The notes below the pieces were generated by a model, which saw nothing but the letters and a program-made list of their open reading frames with translations, was not told where the DNA came from and did no database searches. Made by a program: the position numbers and the translations under genes. Below are positions 1 to 10,099 of a stretch of DNA of 64,000 nucleotides, piece by piece. Each line of letters begins with the position of its first letter. Positions within the stretch are counted from its first letter, which is position 1. This DNA comes from Juglans regia (taxonomy: Eukaryota > Streptophyta > Magnoliopsida > Fagales > Juglandaceae): the NCBI RefSeq assembly GCF_001411555.2, contig NC_049905.1:13268586-13332585 (forward strand), in the 5' to 3' direction.

Positions 1-30
1 AAAAAATACACTAAAATACGGAGTGTTACA
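1..30 (-). repeat. Start of the 3' LTR of the LARD, truncated by window edge
   Basis: The 30 bases match the stretch ending at 4869, apart from one or two differences, and end in TTACA on the plus strand. On the minus strand the preceding sequence is purine-rich (AAGGGGGGAAGGA) and follows GAGGACGAAATTTT. This is the usual layout of a Ty3/gypsy polypurine tract and 3' LTR. Confidence 0.75.
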
Positions 31-2052
31 TCCTTCCCCCCTTAAAAAATTTCGTCCTCAAAATTTATATGGTCAAACATGACGCTAAAGCAGGATAGAA
101 GATACAACCCAAAACACGTTCGAAAGGATCATGTCATCAACAACTCCCAACAAGCATGAGTAAAGTTCTCTCAAGTCTATCTCCATAGGCAATTTCATCA
201 TACTCGTATTAGTCCCCCCAGTGGCACAACACGTCCAGTATTCCTAGGGTGACTATGCTATCCAAAATCTCATCTTTCCACAAGAGCCTTAATACAACAT
301 CCAAGGAATCCCAATGATTATTATTATTATCGTAACACGATCTGCGCTAACCTCAATCGACTCCTATGTTAAAACTCACAAAGCTTCATTGAATTCTACA
401 AGTTGGTAACCTATTAGCCACTTCCAAAGTTAACCATCAATAAACATTTCCATCATCCAGACATATTCCCTCAAAATCAATAAGAATTATATCCTAATTC
501 CGCACCACCAATAGTTAATCTCTAATTACAAGTATCTTTATCAAATTTCAAATTACCAAAAATTCCTTAAGATCAACACAAGGTTTGAATCCTTAATTAT
601 AACCAAAATATCGCGCTCCTGCTGCGCACTCTGATAATTTGCCACATGCATAAAAATTTATGCCCTCATAAAACAATACCATCGAGTACAAGGTGGCTCC
701 ATACCTACTGACCAGAAAACTCTTATGACATTTGGTAGTAAATTCTTGATCTCTAAAACCATACACTATTACACACTTTCCTCAAATTCACCAAGAATTC
801 ATTCCTGAATCTGCACCAACTATTATCCTTGAATCTGATATGGATCTAATCCCAAAACTTGCCACTAAAACCCCGAACTAATAACAATCATTATCCAAAC
901 TAGATCAATACTTTCAATCCCCAAAGAAGCAATCTCCTTGAAAATCCCTATATCTATAACTCAACTCTGATCAACCCCATAATAATGGTCACATACTAAC
1001 CAATCTCCAAAATAAATCCAGCTAGCACACCAAGCCTGCAAAATTAAAAACTTAAATCTCATTTCCATTCAGTCCTTCAAATCTGTAATTCTAAAATCTT
1101 AAATTATATCAGAATCATTCTCCGAAATCTGTAAGATCGATGAACTTATATCCAATAATAAAACAATCGACTCCCGAAATTTTCAAAATCTAAAACATTA
1201 AATGATAACAATCATTTCCTAAAGTCTGTAAAACCTTAAACTTTTGGTGAAATTTCCGTAAGTCTATCCTTAAAGTTTGTTGAACTTAAAATTTTCTATT
1301 CTAAAGCTTCGTGTCATATATCCATGAAATCGAAAACCTCAAATATCTTACTACCCAAATAGATCACCCAGACTATGCCGTTCCTTTCAAAACATGAAAT
1401 TATAAATGCACACCAAGTCGATAAAAGTTCAAGCTTACTCTGCTAAATATAACAATAGCGTTCTCAGTCGTACCATATTCCTGCCATAACTTAATCTTTA
1501 ACCCGCTTTTCAATTTCGAACGAAACGAACAAAATAAAATAAACTTAATAAATAAAATAACATAATTTCAATTCAAATAAAAAAAAAAATCAAACAAAAC
1601 CAAATAAATTCAATTTAAATAAAAATAAAAATTTCCAATTAAACCTTTAAACTTTTCTGGTACTGCACATATGGTTTTACCCATTCTTAGCCATATCTTT
1701 AACCAACTCATATAGTCATTCCTATCATCTCATATTGTAAACCCAACATCGCTCTAAACTCTCTTTCGTCTTTAAAAATCTAACCTCCAAAAATCTAAAC
1801 CTTAAATTAATCTTATAAAGATTATCTCCTATAGTCCACCAAGTAAGCTTGTCGGATCTAAAATCCCTAAACCTCAAAATCTCAAAACTCAATCATAAAG
1901 TCTGCAAAATCTAAACCTTAACTATCCACATAATCATCTCTTATTCTTTAAAATTCTACACCTCAAATCTGAAATTTCTCCTTAAACCTACAGATATCTA
2001 AACCTCAAAGATTTATAGTATGCAGAATCTCTAACCTGGCTCTGATACCAAA
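31..2052 (-). other. Non-coding internal domain of the LARD
   Basis: About 2 kb of AT-rich sequence with no frame above 60 codons resembling a retroelement protein. It holds only the two priming sites: the purine tract at about 31-45 and the tRNA primer-binding site at its right end. Short phrases such as 'aaatctaaacctta' recur in slightly varied form (for example near 1740-1990), suggesting a low-grade internal repeat. Confidence 0.7.
2035..2050 (-). other. Primer-binding site (initiator Met tRNA)
   Basis: On the minus strand the sequence two bases past the LTR end is TGGTATCAGAGCCAGG. This is the standard plant retrotransposon primer-binding site complementary to the 3' end of initiator methionine tRNA. 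It fixes the orientation of the element and identifies 2053-4869 as its 5' LTR. Confidence 0.85.
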
Positions 2053-4869
2053 TGTAACGCCCCAAACCCGGGTGGCTTGGAGAATTACTACTTGTCACAC
2101 ATAATTATGTCTCCCAACACATTCGAAGAATAATCTCCAAAAACTTCATAAATGAAATCAATCTCAAATCTTCTCAATAATCTCATTACAAACTCCACAC
2201 GATCTTTAATGCAATAATAATAAATCAAAGGGGTCTATAACCTCCCGGTAGTCATAACAACCCAACCAATAATTTCATAAATCTCACTGAAACCCAAGAT
2301 ATTACTAAAACTCAAAGAGATTAAAACTAAGAACACCAGAAGTCCTTCTTCTACCAACATCTCCTCAGCTTAAACACAAACAGCAATCTAATCCAGGTTC
2401 TCATTTGAACTCTCCACATCATCTGAAAAATATTATAATGATAGGGGGTGAGTTATCAACAACTCAGTAAGCAGAAATCATATGCTAGCGTGCAAACATG
2501 AGCATTATTTACAAACTAGAACATGCAGAACAAAATATTTTCCAGAGTTAACATGCAGAACATAACATATTTTCAAAAGTAACAGAGCGATGGTTTTAAG
2601 ACAAGTAAAACCCTTAGTGCTTTGGCATAACATAAACTGAGTATCATCATCAGATCAAAACAGAGCATCAAACAGAGCAGAGACCATGTTTCACCCCCGT
2701 GGTAGGGTTGTGCTAACCCCGGTGGCCAAACCAGGCAGAGACAGAGGTGAAATCTTTCCTTTATTCTTCTCGGAGCCCCGAGTGTGCACACAGGAAAGAC
2801 CACAATAAAACCACTTTGTTTCCAAAGTGGGTGCACTCAGAGACAGAGAAGTTGGTACCAACCCAAACAGAGCAGAGCATAACAGAGCAGAGCAGAGCAA
2901 AGCAGAGACAGAGTCAGATACGAAAACCAGTACACCATGCCAAAGGTTTTCAGATATTATATCAAAAAATTACAGAGTACCAAAACAGAATCAGAACAGT
3001 TTACACACGCTGAACACAAAAGCCAGAACAAATAAATGCACAACTTTTCATATTCCCAATATCGCTCTTTTTCCAGATTTCAGAAACCACATGACAAAAT
3101 TTAGCTCATGTCTACACAATGCATGTCAGAATATAATTTTCCTTTTTCACACAGATTTCATGAATAATGCAGATAAGTGACCGAGGTTGATCTTTGTTTT
3201 CATAAGTTCCCAACACAACACAAATTATGCAAGTTTTCATAAAATCAACCTCAGTCTTATTAGCTTGTATAAAACCCAGCATAGGAACCCCGCTTACCTG
3301 ACTCCTGCAGCGCATTATCTATGACTTGAATACAGTCTCTATCCATCTCGTTACCTATTCATAAAAATAATATAAACTAAATATTAAAGTCCAACAACAC
3401 AAAATTGATCTTAGATAACTCAAGACCCAAACTCTAGATCATAATTCAGCAAGTTTAATCAAACTCCAACAGCCAAATAACAATCCGGACAGCCCTCACT
3501 TTGACCCAAAATATTCTATACCAATCTCAGTATTGTCCAATACAAGCATAAAGACCAATGCCAATTCAAATTCCAATAACTCACACTTATTCCAACAGTT
3601 CGCAGTCCCAAACAATTACTAACAATTTAACCAACACTAAACAAAGCACACTTCTTCCCATTCACAACTCCATAACAGAAAATATAAACTAATACCTCCA
3701 AAAATTAAACTGCACTCGACAAAGAAAATTAATTCCCCTCTAAATATTCTCTCAACCATCAATCCAATCGACCCCCCTTACTCCTCGGACTCAGTCCGGC
3801 ACAACCAACAACTTCACAGTAAATATGAATTAGCGCATAAATACATTTAAATCTCAAAAGTTCTTTGGAAAAAAAATACTTACAATGCTATAATATAATT
3901 TTTGAAAGATCACGGAGGTGCTAGAAGCGGCAACGCAGCAACAAAACAGTGCCAAATGCACTGTGGCCGTGGGTCTCAAAAACCACTTTTGAACGGGTGT
4001 AAACGAAGACCCGAGATTGATAGGGTAGGGCTTAGGAATGGCGGTGAGGCTAGTGGTGGTGGTGGTTGGCCGTGGGTGGCGGCGAAAAAGGCGGTTGAAG
4101 TGCAAAAACACCCAAAACGGAAATGTTGATGGTGGGGCTTCACCGGTGACAGATCGGAGGTGGGGTTGGGTCCATTGGGTTGCTAGGAGGTCGAGGATGA
4201 TGTGGTGAGAAGATGGTGGCCGGAGGTGGCGCGACGGCGGCGCAGCGGCGCAAGGAATGCCGCGGCTTCGTGTGGTGCGTGGAGGCTAACAGTGGCGCGG
4301 CTGGGGCTGGAAATCGGAGGGGGAGGTCGCCGGTGGGTGGGGGTGCTGGGAAGCCGGGCGGTGACGACCACTGCCGGCGCACGGCGGCGCTAGGGGCGAA
4401 GGAAGAATCAGACGGAGAGAGGGAGGGGGGTTTGCGGCGCGCGGGAACCAGCCAGGAGAAGAAAAAAGAAAAAAAAAAAAGAAAGAAAAGAAGGAAGAAA
4501 AAGAAAAGAGGAAAGAGAAAAATGTAGGAAAAGAAATGAAATCCAATCCCCACATCTTGGGTCACAAAAATGGTCCAATGGAAACGATTTTAAAACAGCA
4601 AGTGAAATAAAATAATTCAAACGCAGTGATTAAAATGAAAAATAAATAATTAAACCCAACAACAAGTTAATTTAATTTGAGAAGAAATTTAAACGCATAA
4701 AAATAATTAATTTAGAGAAAGCACTTCAAAAATAATTTTCACAAAATTAAAATCATAAAAATAACACAACTAAAAATCCAACAATTTTAAAACAAGAGAA
4801 TAAATTTTAAATTAATAACAAATAATCTTTCAATTAAAAAAAAAATACACTAAAATACGGGGTGTTACA
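2053..4869 (-). repeat. 5' LTR of the LARD, 2817 bp
   Basis: Bounded by TGTAACGCCCC at 2053 and GGGGTGTTACA ending at 4869, a short inverted terminal repeat. The LTR is composite. AT-rich ends enclose AGAGC/ACAGAG-rich short repeats at about 2860-2910 and a GC-rich block at about 3880-4450. On the minus strand that block resembles a plant 5' leader (CT-rich tract, then a GC-rich exon-like stretch ending at TTGTAAGTATT, a possible splice donor). Frames in the block are short. A second copy of the whole LTR lies in opposite orientation at 23527-26684 and keeps the same internal order. Confidence 0.8.
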
Positions 4870-6305
4870 GGTACACGCCACGCTCAATTGGCAGAAGCTG
4901 TTGCCACACTAAAAGGAGAGACTATGCACCTGCGTGAAGAACAAAGCAAACAGAAACATATGTTGGAAGCTGTGTTGGAACACCTCAACAACTTAGCAGC
5001 CAGCTATGAGCAGTTAGCAGTGCAATCAAGTAATCCACACACGGGAGAAGGATCATCCAATCCAAAAGGTCAGTTCAAAAGTAATCCATTGTTTGAAGGG
5101 AATGGGGGCATACATGCTAGAACTCTTAGATTGGTTTTCCTTGAGTTTGATGGGTCAGAGCACATGGAATGGATTCTTAAAGCTGAACAAGTTTTTGAGT
5201 ATTTTGAGACACCTAATGAGCAAAAATTACAAATTACCTTCTTTCACATGGAAGGGAAGGCACTGTCTTGGTATTCTTGGCTAAGGGATTCAGGTCCTAT
5301 AGGAGGATAAGAGGATTTTATTGCAGCACTGAGGGTGCACTTTGGACCCTCCACTTATGAGGACCCAATTGGAGCATTCACCAAACTAAGCAAACAACCA
5401 CTATAGAAGAGTATCAAACTGAGTTTGAGACTCTATCTAATAAGATTAAAGGGCTTACAGGAGCATTTCACATTAGTACATTTATCTGTGGCCTGAGGGA
5501 TGATTTAAAAATTATGGTAACCATGCTTAAACCTGATACAATCTCAGCTGCTTTTGGTTTGGCTAGGTTACAGGAGGAAGAAGTGACTAGGAGGAACAAA
5601 GGGATGCAAAACAGAAACCAAAACCAGAATTTAACCAATCACCCATATATTCCCAAGCTACCTGGGCCACCATCCATACTCAGATTACCACCACCACCAC
5701 CAAGGCCTGAAAACAGAATTCCTATCAACACTTACAATCCAAATAGAAGGCCCACCATCCCCATAAAAAGGATCACCCCAGACCAAATGCAGGAAAGGAG
5801 GGAGAAGAGACTTTGCTATTATTGTGATGAAAAGTTTCACCTTGGCCACAAATGTAGTAGACCCAAGTTGTTCCTGTTGGAAGGGATAGAAGGGGAGGAA
5901 GGAGAGGAAACAAAGTCTAATGAAGGGACGTTAGCAGTCATAGAGTCTCAGGGAGTTGAAGGAGAAGAAAAAGAGATGGGTGAACTATTTAGTATATCAT
6001 TACATGCCATGGCAGGCTCATTATCTCCTAAAACCATGAGGGTTGAAAGCCTTATTAATCATCAAAAGATTTTGATTCTTATTGACACAGGTAGCACGCA
6101 CAGTTTTGTGGATCTGTATGTAGCAAAGAAGTCAAAACTACCAGTGGGAGAAAGCCAGCTGACAGTTAAAGTGGCCAATGGGGATAGCCTACCTTGCCAA
6201 GGTTACTGTAGGGCAGTTCCTATAAATCTACATAATTTGAGGGTTATGGCTAACATTTATTTATTAACTTTAGGAGATTGTGATGTGGTTTTGGGAGTGG
6301 ATTGA
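4870..6305 (+). pseudogene. Chromovirus gag-protease remnant
   Basis: A gag-like frame (4888-5310) contains a coiled-coil-like N-terminal stretch and the gag core with 'LKAEQVFEYFETPNEQK' and 'GKALSWYSWL'. It stops at a TAA (5308-5310) and continues in other frames to about 5510. From 5514 to 6305 a single frame carries a proline-rich linker, a zinc knuckle CX2CX4HX4C at about 5814-5855 and the aspartic protease motif LIDTGSTHSFVD near 6075. A TGA at 6303-6305 separates it from the RT part. Gag packages the RNA and the protease matures the polyprotein in the family. Here the frame is broken. Confidence 0.8.
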
Positions 6306-7951
6306 TTGAGGAATTTGGGATCAATTTTATGGAATTTGTCTAATCATACTATGCAGTTTGATTTCAGGGGTGCTAAGGTTAAATTACAAGGATTACAACC
6401 ACCAATTAATGCATTGGAGGAAGAGGAACATGTTCCAAATTTAAAGAAAGGGTCTGTGAAAGGACTATGGCTGCACTTGATTGGTGAAGAAAAGATGAAG
6501 GTTGAAGGGGAAAAAGAGCCTTTTTCAAACAGGTTATTAAAGGTTTTGAAGATGTGTTTGCTCAACCTTGTGGCTTGCCTCCACCTCAAAGTCATGACCA
6601 TAAGACTGAGCTATTGGAGGGATCAAAACCAGCTTGACGCCCATATAGATATCCATACTATTAGAAAACAGAGATAGAAAAGTTGGTGACTGAGATGCAT
6701 AAAAGTGGGATAATTAGAGGAAGCCAAAGCCCCTACTCATCCCCGGTGCTGCTGGTGAGGAAAGCAGATGGAAGTTGGATGTGTGGACTACCGTGCCGTG
6801 CACTAAACAAAAATACAGTGAAAGATAGGTACCCAATCCCTAATATTGATGAGTTACTTGAAGGAAACATACATAAAACAGCATTTAGAATCCATGAGGA
6901 TCACTATTAATTTATGGTGATGCATTTTGGGCTTACTAATGCCCCATCAACTTTCCAAGGGCTGGTGAATGAGGTCTTCAAGCCTTACTTAAGAAAGTTT
7001 GTTTTGGTCTTTTTTTATGATATTTTGATCTACAGCAAATCTTTGGAGGAACACTTACAACACTTGCATATGGTCCTAGAAACCTTGAGATCCCATCGGT
7101 TTTATGCAAAGAAGTCCAAGTGTATGTTTGGTTGTCGTGAAGTAGAGTATTTAGGTCACTTAATCTCCAAAGAAGGAGTGAAAGCCAAGCCACATAAAAT
7201 TTCAGGTATGCAAGAGTGGCCCCTGCCCAAGAGTTTGAAAGCCCTAAGAGGATTTCTAGGGTTAACAGGGTATTACAGGAAGTTTGTAAAAGATTATGGA
7301 GCCATTGCATCTCCATTGACTGCCCTATTGAGAAAAAATGTTTTTATATGGACAAACAAGGCACAAGAGGACTTTGAGAAGCTTAAAACAGCAATGGTAA
7401 GCCCCCCTGTACTACGTTTACCAGATTTCACTAAAGAATTTGTGGTTGAATGTAATGCTTCAGGAGAAGGATTGGGAGCGGTGCTTATGCAGGAAGGAAA
7501 GCCCATAGCTTTCTTAAGTCAAGGGTTAAAGGGGAGAACTCTCATGTTGTCTACATATTAAAAAGAGCTTCTGGCATTAGTGATGACAATCAGAAAGTGG
7601 AGACATTACTTATTGGGGCACCACTTTAAGGTCAGAACAGATCAACAAGCACTAAAATATCTACTCGAGCAAAGAGTGGGTACTCCAGCTCAGCAAAAAT
7701 GGGTCTCAAAATTGTTGGGGTACGACTTTTCAATCGAATACAAGAGTGGCAAAACAAATAAAGTTGTTGATGCTCTCTCCAGATTATCCATCACAAAAAA
7801 AAAAAAAACTAGAAATAGAAACCCAATCCACCAAACCAAACACCAACCCAACCACCCACCAAAACCAGAATCCACCATCCTCCAAACACAAACCCAACAA
7901 GCCAACATCCAAGCCATAAGCCTTTTACAAACTCACTGGGTAGAAGAGTGA
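6306..7951 (+). pseudogene. Chromovirus reverse transcriptase-RNase H remnant
   Basis: RT fingers are recognisable (SSPVLLVRKADGSWMC, VKDRYPIPNIDELL). The segment that normally carries the first catalytic aspartate (family motif KLDLRSGYHQI) is missing: the frame jumps from DELLEG to HKTAFR around 6865-6880. After a TAA at 6907-6909 the frame resumes with [11 protein letters not shown]. The catalytic box reads FFYD at about 7008-7019 where the family has FFDD. RNase H follows at about 7420-7790, ending at the usual VDALSRL. Both RT lesions alone would abolish polymerase activity. Confidence 0.8.
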
Positions 7952-9370
7952 AGGAAAGCTTACCCCTTAGATTCCCAGTTGCAAGAGCTTTTAAGCAACT
8001 GCCATCAGGGTCTCTTGGACCAATCCCAGTCCAAACCAGAGATGGCCTGCTTTTTTACAAAGGCATATTACACCTTGGGAATTTGGTGGCCTTCCAGCGT
8101 GTGATCCTGCAACAGTTCGACAATAGTCCATTAGGGGGCCACACAGTGGTGTATAAAACATATGCAAGAGTCAAAAAAGAGTTTTTCTGGCCTGGTTTAA
8201 GAAGGGATGTTAGGGCCTTCATCCGTGAATGTGATGTATGCCAGAGAAACAAAGTGGAAAACATCCACCCAGCAGGCCTGCTCCAGCCTTTACCAATCCC
8301 TACAAGGAATTGGAATGATTTAAGTATGGATTTCATTGAAGGTCTACCACCATCAGGAAGGCGTACAGTGATAATGGTGGTAGTGGACAGGTTAAGCAAA
8401 TATGCTCACTTCATGTCTCTCTCTCACCCTTACACAACAGCCACGGTGGCAACAGTGTTTCTTGATAACATATTCAAATTACATGGTTTTCCACTAACAA
8501 TTGTGAGTGACAGGGACCCAGTGTTTACTAGTCAGTTATGGAGAGAACTATTCAAGATCAGTGGTACTTAGTTATTACTTAGCTCAGCCTACCACCCCCC
8601 AAACAGAAGGCCAAACAGAGATAGTAAACAAAGGGTTGGAAGGCTACCTGAGGAGTTTTTCAGGAGACAGACCTCGTGACTGGGAATGGTGGTTGGCTCT
8701 CGCAGAATATGCATACAACACCTCGGAACATACCTCTACCAAGATCTCACCATATGAGGTAGTGTATGGACAACCACCCCCAAGAATGATGCCATACGAA
8801 CCGGGGTCAACAAAAGTTCAAGTAATAGACGAAGAACTTAGAAATCGGGAGCTCATTAACAAGTTAGTCTGAGAAAACTTGAAGGAAACTCAGGAAAAAA
8901 TTAAACTTTATGCAGATCGAAAGAGAGCAGACCGAGAATTCTAGCAAGGAGACAGAGTTTACCTTCAGCTAAGGCCATATCGACAGATGTCAGTTGCAGT
9001 AAGAAGAAATCTCAAGCTATCACTGAGATACCATGGGCCGTACACGATGGTGCAAAAAATAGGCAAGGTGGCGTATTGGTTAGATCTACCCAAGGAATCG
9101 TAGATATACCCATTATTTCATGTTTCGTGCCTCAAAAAGACACTCGGAGAACAGATTCAACCATTAGCAAAGTTACCTAGAGTTACGGCAGAAGGAGCTT
9201 TAGAACCCGAACCCGAAACGATTCTCAATCAACGTTTACTCAAGAAAGGGCAGAAGGTGGGGGTTGAGATGCTAGTACAATGGAAGGGCATGGCGGGAGA
9301 AGATGCTACGTGGGTGGATCGAGAAGAGTTGCAACGCCATTTCCCAAACCTTGAGGGCAAGGTCTTCTGA
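7952..9370 (+). pseudogene. Chromovirus integrase and chromodomain remnant
   Basis: The integrase zinc domain (CDVCQRNK near 8231) and core (SMDFIEGLPPS near 8324, VSDRDPVF near 8503) are clear. A frameshift/stop near 8568 throws the rest of the core into another frame. The last part, around 9190-9370, encodes a chromodomain-like end with VEMLVQWKGMAGEDATWVD, which in chromoviruses is thought to steer integration toward modified histones. The frame ends at TGA 9368-9370, just before a purine tract and the 3' LTR. Confidence 0.75.
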
Positions 9371-9382
9371 AGAAGGGAAGTA

Positions 9383-9885
9383 TGTTATGAGCCGTCAAAG
9401 AGGAACCCTAATCCTTAGGGTTAATATCTGAAGCTTTGTGTGGACCGGGTTGTGTCAAAGGGGCCTGACTGGGCCATAAGTCCTAGGATCTATTTTATTC
9501 ATTGAGTCCAGTATTTAAGTCGTTGAATGAGTCCATTTGAATGGTTCCGGATTGTACTTAGATGGGCCACATAAGTCAGTATTTTATGTTTCGTTATGAG
9601 TCAGTTAAGTCCCTATATTGAGTTTGTTATTAAGTGGGTCAACTATGAGTTAGTGGGTCTCAGGTTGTTGAGTCTGTGGGTTATTATTTTGACTTAGTCT
9701 CATTTGTAGTTTATTTATATGTTCATGATGAATGAATGAGGTAATCAGATTTTCCAGTACAATACAAGTACAAATTGGAGGTCAGGCCCCTCGAAGTGCC
9801 TACATATTTACACTGTAAACTTTACAACATTCCTTAAACCATAACAGAGTTAATGATACAAAACTGACAATTTTCTTTTTGCTCG
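9383..9885 (+). repeat. 3' LTR of the chromovirus (right end uncertain)
   Basis: The LTR begins TGTTATGAGCC directly after the purine tract GAAGAAGGGAAG. No second copy is in the window, so the right boundary is estimated from where the sequence changes to an unrelated microsatellite-containing stretch near 9885. Confidence 0.5.
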
Positions 9886-9927
9886 TCAGTGGCATCTGTG
9901 GCTACCTACGGTGCATGTGGGAGGCGC

Positions 9928-9929
<2 letters not shown>

Positions 9930-9984
<55 letters not shown>

Positions 9985-10003
9985 ACACACACACACACAC
10001 ACA
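9930..10003. repeat. Compound microsatellite (GA)n(CA)n
   Basis: About 25 AG units run directly into about 11 AC units. This is a plain dinucleotide array and a likely length-variable locus. Confidence 0.95.
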
Positions 10004-10099
10004 AGAATGGCTTGAGAGGTGGAGCGGTACTATGGGTTGTGACAGAGCTGGATGATGACACTTCAAACGGAGGGGCTGAGAAATGGGTTGTGAGAAATA

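Larger units (their letters stand above)
1..4869 (-). mobile_element. Non-autonomous LTR retrotransposon (LARD type), left end cut by window
   Basis: Read on the minus strand, this is a complete LTR at 2053-4869, a primer-binding site at 2035-2050, about 2.0 kb of AT-rich sequence without coding capacity, a G-rich purine tract just before position 30, and the first 30 bases of the second LTR at the window edge. Both LTR starts share the end TGTAACAC(C/T)CCGTATTTTAG (minus strand). No gag, protease, RT or integrase motif is visible in any frame of 31-2052, so the element would need proteins in trans: a large retrotransposon derivative. It sits inside the gag of the chromovirus that resumes at 4870. 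Its left TSD lies outside the window, so the 5 bp after 4869 (GGTAC) cannot be matched. Confidence 0.8.
4870..9885 (+). mobile_element. Decayed Ty3/gypsy chromovirus, 5' part displaced by the LARD
   Basis: Plus-strand remnants run in the order gag, zinc knuckle, protease, reverse transcriptase, RNase H, integrase, chromodomain, then a 3' LTR from 9383. The order and the C-terminal chromodomain identify a chromovirus. The 5' LTR and gag start are missing because the LARD inserted at 4870. At least five stops or frameshifts and one in-RT deletion make it non-functional. I do not assign a clade. Confidence 0.85.

Noticed and set aside
4140..4565. A 141-codon minus-strand frame rich in Phe, Pro and Ser
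   Set aside because: It comes from the CT-rich leader-like tract of the LARD LTR. Overlapping frames on both strands are equally long, and the copy at 24.4-24.8 kb does not preserve the same protein.
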